Shown here: positions 41,487 through 49,141 of the stretch, in pieces
Layout: each line of letters opens with the position of its first letter
How positions within the stretch are numbered: position 1 is the first letter of the stretch
Assembly (NCBI GenBank): GCA_028718125.1
Contig: JAQUMN010000003.1
Span: 1-64,000, forward strand
Reading direction: 5' to 3'
DNA from: Kiritimatiellia bacterium
Lineage (GTDB): Bacteria > Verrucomicrobiota > Kiritimatiellia > JAAZAB01
Length of the DNA: 64,000 nucleotides
Notes under the pieces: model-generated
Database searches by the model: none
The model's input: the letters and a program-made list of their open reading frames with translations, nothing else
What the model was told of the DNA's origin: nothing
Position numbers and translations under genes: made by a program

Positions 41487-42206
41487 ATGAAAATCAAAGC
41501 AAAGCAGACGGCGAACAACAACATGTGGAACGAGATCGAACTTCCGGCCAGGGTCGTTACCTTCATGCTGAAACGCGGCGCGTTCAAAGACAAACCCATG
41601 CATGAAGCGGATATGGCCCGCACGGCCGGTGTCAGCCGCACGACGATGCGCGAAGCACTGGCGCGGCTGGATAGCGCCGGATTGATCGAAAGGCGCCGGA
41701 AGAAAGGCGTCTATCTGCGGGTTCCTTCGACCTGGGAGGCTGCGGAGGTGTATGATATTCGCTCCGTGCTGGAGGGGCTGGCCGGCCGACTGGTGGCGCT
41801 GAGCGCCGACAAGCAGGGCATCAAACGCCTGCGCCGTTATGAACGGGGTTATGTGCTCGGTCTTAAAAGAGCACACTTCCACAAGTATGCCAATGCGGAT
41901 CGGCAATTCCATGAAACGCTGATCGAGCTCTCGGGTTATGCCACGTTGCGGCGCCAGTTGTTTCCGCTTTATGTGCAAAAACGGATATTCAACCGCGAGC
42001 GCTGGGAACCGCCCCTGCCGCGGATGGATGACAACCCGGTCACCCACGGCCACATTATAGACGCTTTGCTGAGCGGCGATCCGGACAAGGCCGAGGCGTT
42101 GATTCGCGGCCATATCCAGTATGCCAAACAGCAGCTAATGAAGCATGTGTTGGGGATCGTCAGTTTGAATTGTTTAAAATGTCCGGGACCGGCGTTTAAC
42201 TCTTAA
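41487..42206 (+). CDS. GntR/FadR-type transcriptional regulator
   Basis: The 239-residue protein has an N-terminal winged helix (ADMARTAGVSRTTMREALAR then LDSAGLIERRRKKGVYLR) and a C-terminal FCD ligand domain with the conserved Asp/His positions in NADRQFHETLIELSG, THGHIIDALLSGD and LIRGHIQYAKQQL. FCD regulators respond to small carboxylates. GGGAGAGG precedes ATG 41487. It is divergent from the M14/DUF1028/sialidase-like operon and probably controls it. Confidence 0.88.
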   Translation: MKIKAKQTANNNMWNEIELPARVVTFMLKRGAFKDKPMHEADMARTAGVSRTTMREALARLDSAGLIERRRKKGVYLRVPSTWEAAEVYDIRSVLEGLAGRLVALSADKQGIKRLRRYERGYVLGLKRAHFHKYANADRQFHETLIELSGYATLRRQLFPLYVQKRIFNRERWEPPLPRMDDNPVTHGHIIDALLSGDPDKAEALIRGHIQYAKQQLMKHVLGIVSLNCLKCPGPAFNS

Positions 42207-42312
42207 TGCCCACCGGAAACGCATCAGCGCTGGCGACGGCCTGTTCGTATGATTTTATGCTTTGCGGCCGGCCGCCATTGCGCTAATTTTCCTGCCGATG
42301 AAAGGGGCTGGA

Positions 42313-43842
42313 ATGCGTTGTTTTGTATGGACGGGCATAATATTGGTTTCAATCTCTGTGGGCCTCGATGCGCGGGCCGCGTGGCTGGGCGAGCATGGGT
42401 TCCGGGAGTCGGTGGTCAAGGTCTATGCCACCATTCAACGCGAGGACTACGCCTGGCCCTGGCAGCCGGCGGCGCCGACCTCCGGCAGCGGCTCCGGATT
42501 CATTATCGGCAAAAAACGGATCCTGACCAACGCCCACGTCGTCTCCGATGCCCGGTTCATCGAAGTTCAGCGGGAAGGCCAGTCCCGCCGTTATGCAGCC
42601 GAAGTTTCCTTCATCGGCCATGATTGCGACCTGGCGGTCCTGACGGTCCGCGATCCCGATTTTTACGCCCAGGCCGCACCCATGGATCTGGGCGACGGTC
42701 TGCCGGACCTGAACGAGGAAGTGATCGCGCTGGGTTACCCGATGGGCGGAGAACGGCTGTCATTGACCAAGGGTGTGGTTTCGCGTATTGATTATCAACT
42801 TTACACCCACAGCCAGGTGGATAGCCATCTCGTGATCCAAGTGGATGCCGCCATTAACCCCGGCAACAGCGGCGGCCCCGTGCTGTTCAAGGGCCGCGTG
42901 GTGGGCGTCGCCTTCCAGGGGATTGCCAATGCCCAGAACCTGGGCTATGCCATCCCCCTGCCGGTTATCCGGCATTTTCTGACGGACATCGATGACGGCG
43001 TGTATGATGGTTATCCGGAAACGGGCATCGCCCACCTGGAAACTCCGAACCCGGCCATGCGGCGGCAGCTCTGTTTGCCAGGCAACGACACGGGCGTAGT
43101 TATTTCCTTCATTGACCCGTTCGGCTGTGCCATCGGCAGCCTGCAGACCAACGACACGTTGCTGGCCATTGACGGCCACGCCATCGCCAGCGACGGCACG
43201 GTCCGCCTGGACGGCCAGACAATCGATTACGTGGAACTCCTGGAGCGCAAGCAATGCGGCGAAGCCGTGGAATTCAAGGTCTGGCGCAACGGGCAGGCCC
43301 TGGATATCTCCGTTCCCCTGGCCAACCGGAACGATCCTTTTGCATTCCGGTACGCCTACGAACGCCGCCCGGAATATTTCATCCTGGGCGGGCTGGTCTT
43401 TGCGCCCTTAAGCCGCGGCTTGCTGATGGCCGTCGGCGGGGAACTGAACCAATGGCAGGCCCATCATCTGCTGTATTACGCCACGTTCGCCAAGGTGGAT
43501 GGCTTGATCAGCGGACGCGACCAGTTCGTCGTCCTGCGCAACCGGCTGGCCCACCCGGTGAATGCATACGATGCGCCCTACTTGAATAAAATCGTGCGCG
43601 AAATCAACGGCGTCCCCATCCGCTCCATGCAGGACCTGCCCGCCGCGTTCAGTCAGCCGACAAACTCGCCCGGGCGTAGCGCTTCGGCGGAGCCCGGCCG
43701 TTTCCATGTCATCCGCTTTTTAGACGATCCGGATCCCTTGATCCTGGACGCCGCCGCAATGACCCGCGCTGATCCCGTTATTCAGCGCAGCTACAATATT
43801 CCGGAAATATCCCACATTGAACCGGTGGGGGCGCGGAAATAA
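42313..43842 (+). CDS. HtrA/DegP-like secreted serine protease with PDZ domains
   Basis: From ATG 42313 (AAAGGGG upstream) the protein is 509 residues with a signal peptide (MRCFVWTGIILVSISVGLDARA). The trypsin-like triad is intact: His75 in LTNAHVV, Asp106 in HDCDLAVL, Ser186 in NPGNSGGPV. Two PDZ-like regions follow (VVISFIDPFGCAIGSLQTND; EINGVPIRSMQDL). It would degrade or refold proteins in the periplasm. The C-terminal part contains an in-frame repeat insertion (SPGRSASAEPG). It precedes a catalytically dead paralogue. Confidence 0.9.
   Translation: MRCFVWTGIILVSISVGLDARAAWLGEHGFRESVVKVYATIQREDYAWPWQPAAPTSGSGSGFIIGKKRILTNAHVVSDARFIEVQREGQSRRYAAEVSFIGHDCDLAVLTVRDPDFYAQAAPMDLGDGLPDLNEEVIALGYPMGGERLSLTKGVVSRIDYQLYTHSQVDSHLVIQVDAAINPGNSGGPVLFKGRVVGVAFQGIANAQNLGYAIPLPVIRHFLTDIDDGVYDGYPETGIAHLETPNPAMRRQLCLPGNDTGVVISFIDPFGCAIGSLQTNDTLLAIDGHAIASDGTVRLDGQTIDYVELLERKQCGEAVEFKVWRNGQALDISVPLANRNDPFAFRYAYERRPEYFILGGLVFAPLSRGLLMAVGGELNQWQAHHLLYYATFAKVDGLISGRDQFVVLRNRLAHPVNAYDAPYLNKIVREINGVPIRSMQDLPAAFSQPTNSPGRSASAEPGRFHVIRFLDDPDPLILDAAAMTRADPVIQRSYNIPEISHIEPVGARK
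43666..43706 (+). repeat. palindromic element inserted in the protease gene
   Basis: CTCGCCCGGGCGTAGCGCTT followed by CGGCGGAGCCCGGCC resembles the element in trpE (7841-7893) and a stretch at 28639-28680. It encodes SPGRSASAEPG inside the second PDZ region. No clear flanking duplication is seen here. Confidence 0.55.
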
Positions 43843-43857
43843 ATGTGGATAATGAAA

Positions 43858-43996
43858 AATTCCAAATTCCAAAATCCAAGGAAATCAGTCGAATCTTAAT
43901 TAAAACAAAATAAATTCTGATTTTCTTTATGTTTTTCTTCTTTGTCTTAATTGATGACATTTTCCTTGGAATTTGAAACTTGGATTTTGGAATTTC
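43858..43996. repeat. AT-rich inverted-repeat element between the two protease genes
   Basis: Arms share ATTCCAAAATCCAAG on the left (43867-43881) and CTTGGATTTTGGAAT on the right (43979-43993), extended by AAATTCC and TCCTTGGAATTTG units. The core is over 70% AT by eye and has no gene. Architecture resembles the other arm-core-arm units in the window with a different arm sequence. Confidence 0.55.
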
Positions 43997-44033
43997 GTTG
44001 GCGTGGCCATTTTCATCATTAAGGCTTCTTCTT

Positions 44034-45491
44034 ATGGTTAAAATATTAGCGCCGCTTTTCACGCTCATGGCCGGCGTTCTTCTCGCCTGGACCACGCCCA
44101 CGTTGGCGGCGCCGGACTACGACGCCAACATGGTGGAGATCACCGTCACCTACCAGGACTATGACCCCAGGATTCCCTGGCGCAAAAAAGCAGCTGCGGT
44201 TCGCCAGGGCTATGGCGTGGTCATCGGCGCGGGCCAAGTTCTGACCACCGAGGACCTGGTGCGCAACCAGACCCAGGTGGAACTGCGCCGGGCCAAAAGC
44301 GGCGTCAAGCTGGCGGCCGCCGTGCTGGAAGCCGACGACCAGCTCAACACGGCCATCCTGACGTTCAGCAACGCACCCTCCGCCAACGCGCTCATTCCCG
44401 TGGCGCTGGCCGACACCATCCGGCGCGGCGACCGGCTGACCATCGTGAAGCTGGAAAAGACCGGCGAATTCCAAACCAGCGAGGGACAGGTGGTGGAGCT
44501 ATCCGCCTCAGGATCACCACGCCCGCTGGCGCTCAAGGTGCTGACCCAATCGAGCATTGACGGCGACGGAACGCCGGCCTTGCTCAACGGGCAATTGGCG
44601 GGCCTCAGCGTGGCATACGACAAAAAAACGCAGACGGGCTTGTTCATCCCCTGCACCACCCTGCGCCGGTTTATTGCCGCCGCCCATGCGCCGCCATATA
44701 AAGGACTGGCCTGGGCCGGTTTCCAGTTCGAGTCGCTGCTGGATCCCGTCAAACGCCGCTACCTTGGCGTAACCGAACCACAGGGCGGCATCGTGGTCAC
44801 GAAAACTACGCCCGGCTCCGGCGCCGCCGAGGTTCTACAGGCGGGCGACGTCATCACGACATGGGACGGGGTTCCGATTGACGCCCAGGGTTATTACAAC
44901 GATACGGACTTCGGTCGCTTGCGGCTGGCCTATCTCATTGGCGGCCGCCGCGCAGCGGGGGACAGCGTTCCGGTTGCGTTAATCCGCGACCGGAAGCCGC
45001 GCGGCGTACAGGTCTTGCTCAAGCGCCAGCGTGATCGCGACGAGTTTATTCCTGAAGGTGTCGGCGACGAACCGGTGGAATACCTGGTAGAAGGCGGGCT
45101 CGTCCTGCGGGAACTGACTGGTGACTACCTGCGCGCCTCCGGCGAGAATTGGAAACTCCAGATGAACCCGCGCCTGGTGTATTATTATTTTCACCAGGAC
45201 AAATTCGCGCGCCAGAGCGGGGACCATGTGGTTCTGCTCGCAATGGTCCTGCCGAATTCCATCAATATCGGTTACCAGGAATTTCATGACCAGGTGGTTA
45301 CCGCAGTCAATGGCCGGCCGATTCGTAACATGGCCGATGTCTTCCGGGCGGTGGACAGCGCCGGCGGCTTGCGACGTGTGACGCTCTTGGGATGCGGCGT
45401 GGACCTGGCGCTGGATGAAGCCACCCTGGCCGAGGCCAACCGGCGGATCGCCGAGCAATACCGCATCCCGCGTTTGCGCCATCAAAAATAG
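44034..45491 (+). CDS. catalytically dead HtrA-like paralogue with PDZ domains
   Basis: The 485-residue protein has a signal peptide (ILAPLFTLMAGVLLAWTTPT) and aligns along its length with the preceding protease, but the triad is lost: LTNAHVV becomes LTTEDLV (His to Asp), HDCDLAVL becomes DDQLNTAIL (Asp to Asn), and NPGNSGGP becomes IDGDGTPA (no Ser). PDZ regions remain (GIVVTKTTPGSGAAEVLQAG; VTAVNGRPIRNMADVF). It is probably a binding partner or adaptor for the active protease, analogous to other pseudoproteases. The reading frame is intact over its full length, so it is under selection rather than decaying. Confidence 0.82.
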   Translation: MVKILAPLFTLMAGVLLAWTTPTLAAPDYDANMVEITVTYQDYDPRIPWRKKAAAVRQGYGVVIGAGQVLTTEDLVRNQTQVELRRAKSGVKLAAAVLEADDQLNTAILTFSNAPSANALIPVALADTIRRGDRLTIVKLEKTGEFQTSEGQVVELSASGSPRPLALKVLTQSSIDGDGTPALLNGQLAGLSVAYDKKTQTGLFIPCTTLRRFIAAAHAPPYKGLAWAGFQFESLLDPVKRRYLGVTEPQGGIVVTKTTPGSGAAEVLQAGDVITTWDGVPIDAQGYYNDTDFGRLRLAYLIGGRRAAGDSVPVALIRDRKPRGVQVLLKRQRDRDEFIPEGVGDEPVEYLVEGGLVLRELTGDYLRASGENWKLQMNPRLVYYYFHQDKFARQSGDHVVLLAMVLPNSINIGYQEFHDQVVTAVNGRPIRNMADVFRAVDSAGGLRRVTLLGCGVDLALDEATLAEANRRIAEQYRIPRLRHQK

Positions 45492-45607
45492 TTCTTCCGG
45501 AAATAGCGTGGGATTTTTCATCGACCAAAAACAGGAATTGACGCCATATTAACGCTTGGTCATGACTCACTCTTCGTCCGTCATTCCGAGCGAAGTCGAG
45601 GAATCTC

Positions 45608-45748
45608 ATGTCTCGCAAGGCATTTTATGTTTACATGATGACCAACAAGGGACAGACGACGCCGTATATCGGAGTCACGAACAGCCTGGTGCGTCGGGTC
45701 CATCAGCATCGATCAGGTGACGTATCCGGGTTCGTCGCGCCGCGGTAG
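45608..45748 (+). pseudogene. truncated GIY-YIG endonuclease fragment
   Basis: An open frame from ATG 45608 encodes 46 residues that match the start of small GIY-YIG proteins: AFYVYMMTNKGQTTPYIGVT, then NSLVRRVHQHRSG and FVAPR. Normal members have about 90-100 residues; the C-terminal half with the conserved Glu is missing after TAG 45746. The ATG directly follows GTCATTCCGAGCGAAGTCGA, part of the dispersed ~200-bp repeat family. It is most likely a dead remnant. Confidence 0.75.
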
Positions 45749-45777
45749 AAACGCCGGGAACATTCCGCGGGGAGGCT

Positions 45778-46311
45778 TTACTCCACTATCAGATGTTCCG
45801 CCTTGAATTCGCCGATTTCCACCGTAACGCGATGGCCTGACTTAATCCGGGAGCCCGGGTTGGCGAAGAGGACCAGATATATGCGGTTGCGCTCCAATTG
45901 AATGGCTGTCGAACGCAAGGCCCCCACCTTGGGCATATTGGGCACTTTCAGGCGCTCGCCGGTAACCTCGTTGATCAGGCACGCTTCTTTGGTTCTATCG
46001 GCCAGCACGCGTGCCTTGTCGGAATCGAGCACCCGGTAACGGAAATCGAGGATATGCCCGTGGGCGGAAAGCCGCAGGCTCTCGACGCGAATGCCCCAGT
46101 GCCGGTCCAACTCAGCTGCCATATCGGCCGTAATCCCATTGGTGGCGATTGGCCCGGCCAGAGGCGCATTGGTAACTACCGCCGAGGTTGCGTTGTGACG
46201 ATTCCTGTTCGTTGCTTGCTGCGAGACGCATCCGGCCAACAGGAGCGGGATCAGAAAAAAGACGACGCCTGAAACCCAGGAAGGCAACAGGCGATGAGTG
46301 GTGGATATCAT
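45778..46311 (-). CDS. DUF-type lipoprotein
   Basis: From ATG 46311 the protein is 177 residues with a lipoprotein signal ending LIPLLLAGC (lipobox LAGC). The mature part is small, with HWGIRVESLRLSAHGHILDF, RYRVLDSDKARVLADRTKEA and a C-terminal beta-rich segment. I do not recognise a family. It is convergent with the pseudoprotease and ends 120 nt before the multicopper oxidase-like gene on the same strand. Confidence 0.7.
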   Translation of the reverse strand: MISTTHRLLPSWVSGVVFFLIPLLLAGCVSQQATNRNRHNATSAVVTNAPLAGPIATNGITADMAAELDRHWGIRVESLRLSAHGHILDFRYRVLDSDKARVLADRTKEACLINEVTGERLKVPNMPKVGALRSTAIQLERNRIYLVLFANPGSRIKSGHRVTVEIGEFKAEHLIVE

Positions 46312-46431
46312 TAAATCGGCACCTCGAATGGGCGACCCCTGCAGCGGCATCCTGCCATAGCGCGCTTTATCATAACACTTTGTTTTTGACCCTTGCGGCG
46401 CCGAGCGGCATTCTTAGAATAACACTCTTTG

Positions 46432-47757
46432 CTACGGCAGATCCACTTCAATTTTGTAGGCGCGAACCCGGCCGAGCGGCACATTGGTATCCGTCAGCGT
46501 CGTCGTTACGGACGAACCAACCTCAAATCCGGATACGGCCTGCCAGGGTCCGATGCCATACTGCAATCCATCGCGTGAAAACAGGCGATACACGCGATCG
46601 GCGGAGGTGGAGCCCACGGTCACACGCTGCTGTGCGCCATCTGCACGAATTTCGGCAATCCGCACGAAGGATTGAGCGTTGAGCGGCTGGGTATCGGCCA
46701 CATATTCCTGCATGTTGGAAAATCCGTCTCCATCTGAATCGGCATCGGGCACGGCGTTGGTGAAGCCGCCGAACCAGAGTTCTTCCCAGGCATCGGGCAA
46801 CCCGTTATCGTTGGAATCCAGGGGTTGCGGCGGATTACTCACGGCCCGGCGATCATACCACGTCACCTGGGCAGCGGCATTGGTCAACAGCACATCAAAC
46901 GTTTTATGCGCCGGTAGAATCAGGCTATATTGAAGCCGGCGAAACGGATACAAAGAGCCGTCCTCGGCAACCCCTTGTGCATACGTTCCATGAATCAATG
47001 GCAGGCGCGTGCGGGAGCCGGCATTGATCAGGCGAAACAGGAGCCGCTCTCCGGGTGTCGCCGCGATAGACCAGATGCCATTGGTCAGGGCTTCTCCGTT
47101 CACCATAAAATACCCGGGCTTATAATCCACGGTGCTGGTCATCATTTTACCGGGTCCGAATTCAGCATGATTAACGGCTTGATTAAGACGCGGATCCACT
47201 TCGCTGAAGAAGAGCAGGATGTCGCGGTCATACGTCACGTTCGAATAGGCCACCCCCGCCTGACTGTCGTGAATCAGCGCGCCATAAAGTCCCAGCGGAC
47301 GTTGAACGGCCGGATGGGATCCGCTATGATATATATAGGTGCCCGGCCGCAGACCTGACCAGACATAATCTACCGGCGCGACGTTTCCGGATGGCGTTTC
47401 GAAGGTGAATGCCGTGATACGACCTCCCCCGTTGCGTACCGGCGCCTGGCCGGCGGCCGGCATCTGGCCGGGAATAACCACCGACACCGTATCGGGCAGA
47501 TCGTTATCCAGGTGGATAGTCAGGGTGGTGTCGCCCGGCGGCACCGTGAGCGTCGGACCCGGCACGGTCACCGTTCCATCCAGAGCGCCGAACGCCGAAT
47601 CGAGCGCAAATCCCCATTGCAGGGCCTGTCCGCCGTTGTTGGGCAACGTATTCGTCACGGGCGCCGCCCGCAGGAAAAACTCAGCGCTGTAAGCGCCGGT
47701 AATTGGCAGCCACATCGTCAACGCCGCCCCGATAGCGAGTATGGATTTGTTTTGCAT
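46432..47757 (-). CDS. multicopper-oxidase-like protein with calcium-binding tail
   Basis: The 441-residue secreted protein (signal about residues 1-24) has cupredoxin features: VPGPTLTVPPGDTTLTIHLD, PGTYIYHSGSHPAVQRPLGL and PGERLLFRLINAGSR. Several usual copper ligands are absent, e.g. the first HxH position reads VVIPGQMP, so oxidase activity is doubtful. Residues about 310-350 form a calcium-binding tail (LDSNDNGLPDAWEELWFG; DADSDGDGFSNMQEYVAD) typical of secreted PVC proteins. It is the last gene of the copper cluster, 48 nt after the next MCO. Confidence 0.75.
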   Translation of the reverse strand: MQNKSILAIGAALTMWLPITGAYSAEFFLRAAPVTNTLPNNGGQALQWGFALDSAFGALDGTVTVPGPTLTVPPGDTTLTIHLDNDLPDTVSVVIPGQMPAAGQAPVRNGGGRITAFTFETPSGNVAPVDYVWSGLRPGTYIYHSGSHPAVQRPLGLYGALIHDSQAGVAYSNVTYDRDILLFFSEVDPRLNQAVNHAEFGPGKMMTSTVDYKPGYFMVNGEALTNGIWSIAATPGERLLFRLINAGSRTRLPLIHGTYAQGVAEDGSLYPFRRLQYSLILPAHKTFDVLLTNAAAQVTWYDRRAVSNPPQPLDSNDNGLPDAWEELWFGGFTNAVPDADSDGDGFSNMQEYVADTQPLNAQSFVRIAEIRADGAQQRVTVGSTSADRVYRLFSRDGLQYGIGPWQAVSGFEVGSSVTTTLTDTNVPLGRVRAYKIEVDLP

Positions 47758-47805
47758 GAGGATCTTCCTTCAATAAGTTGCGCCTTTAAAGCGATCTCCG
47801 GCGCA

Positions 47806-49092
47806 TTAGGGCGCCATCACCATGTTGGTCATCGGGGGCATGACCATCATCATGGTCAGCATCCCGCCCGGGAACACGTTGTTGTTCACGATTTCCTTCT
47901 CGTTATGCGAATGCCACATATACATGAAAGCGCCGTATGGATTGAGCCCTTCGTTGGCGGGCGGCAGCATACCCATGCCACCCAGGAAGGGACTGCCGCT
48001 GTAATGACCGCCATAAGTCAGGTCCATCGGGTTCGGCAAGGTAACGGGGAAGGATTTGCCATGGTCGGGAGCATATTCATTGGGCATCATCGGTTCGTTG
48101 GTGCTCGTGTGCCCGTAGATATCCCAACCGAGCTTGGCGCCCGTCCACTCGAAAATCGCGTCCGTGGTTTGTCCCGGCGCCACCGTAATGGTGAAATCGG
48201 ATTCGGCCAGATCCGGTCCAGACACACCGGGAACGCTTTCCAGCAGCCGGCCATCGCGCGCGATGATCGTGGCGTTATTGCCGTGCATATGGTAAGGGTG
48301 CAGGTCCCGTCCGGCGCCGATCAGGCGCATCAGCAGTTTTTCGCCCGGATACATCATCGGCGAACAGTCATACGGCTGGTTGGGCAGCCAGGCCACACCG
48401 GGTGCCGACATAGTGTCCGGCCCGCACCGGCCATTGATGAACCAATACACCGGCCAGAACGACGTCATGTCCGCCCGGGCCGGATGCCCGGTCTCGATTG
48501 CCGCATGCACGTTGGGGTCTGCTTCCGTGAGCAAAAACAGGTATTCATGGTCGAACACGGTCGAAGCATGGTTGTATGCCTGCGTGGCAACGGCCGGCCG
48601 GACGATCAGGGCCCCGATCAAGCCCATCTCCACCTGTAAATCCTGACGAGTACCACTGTGGTACAAATATGTTCCCGGCCGGCTGGCCGTGAACGCGTAG
48701 GATACGACGCCGCCGTTGGGCGCGGCTTCGCGGGTTAACGCGCCGACTTCGCCCCCGGTTGCCTGGACGCCCTCCTGGCCCGGAAAGACGATCGAGACCG
48801 GCGTTGTCAGGGTATTATGCAGATTTATCTGTACGCTGGCCCCTTCGTTCATGATCAGTGTCGGCCCGGGATATTGCATGGCGCCTTCGCCGGCGGCGTA
48901 TCCCCACATATAGAGACTGCCCCCCTCCGGTGTTTTGATGTGGCCATCGCGCGCGGTGAGTGTCACGGACCCGCCATCCGTAACGGAGACGCCGTCGATC
49001 CAATGACGTTCGGCCAAGGCCGGTGTCAGCAGGCCGGCCGCCATCAGGGACGCGGCCGCGATGGCGGTTCGATATACGCAATGATAGCTCAT
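47806..49092 (-). CDS. secreted multicopper oxidase
   Basis: The 428-residue protein has a signal peptide (TAIAAASLMAAGLLTPALA). Copper-oxidase motifs include YPGPTLIMNEGASVQINL, PGTYLYHSGT, DLHPYHMHGNN and a C-terminal MWHSHNEKEIVNNNVFPGGM. His residues at HPYHMHG and WHSH are candidate copper ligands. The first domain has SIVFPGQEG where HxH is usual, so the copper set may be reduced. The C-terminus is Met-rich (MLTMMMVMPPMTNMVMAP), a possible copper-handling feature. It lies between the fusion gene and the MCO-like gene. Confidence 0.8.
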   Translation of the reverse strand: MSYHCVYRTAIAAASLMAAGLLTPALAERHWIDGVSVTDGGSVTLTARDGHIKTPEGGSLYMWGYAAGEGAMQYPGPTLIMNEGASVQINLHNTLTTPVSIVFPGQEGVQATGGEVGALTREAAPNGGVVSYAFTASRPGTYLYHSGTRQDLQVEMGLIGALIVRPAVATQAYNHASTVFDHEYLFLLTEADPNVHAAIETGHPARADMTSFWPVYWFINGRCGPDTMSAPGVAWLPNQPYDCSPMMYPGEKLLMRLIGAGRDLHPYHMHGNNATIIARDGRLLESVPGVSGPDLAESDFTITVAPGQTTDAIFEWTGAKLGWDIYGHTSTNEPMMPNEYAPDHGKSFPVTLPNPMDLTYGGHYSGSPFLGGMGMLPPANEGLNPYGAFMYMWHSHNEKEIVNNNVFPGGMLTMMMVMPPMTNMVMAP

Positions 49093-49141
49093 GGATGTTC
49101 TCTCCTCTCCCGGTGCTTGCTGTGCGCAAACACATCAGGCT

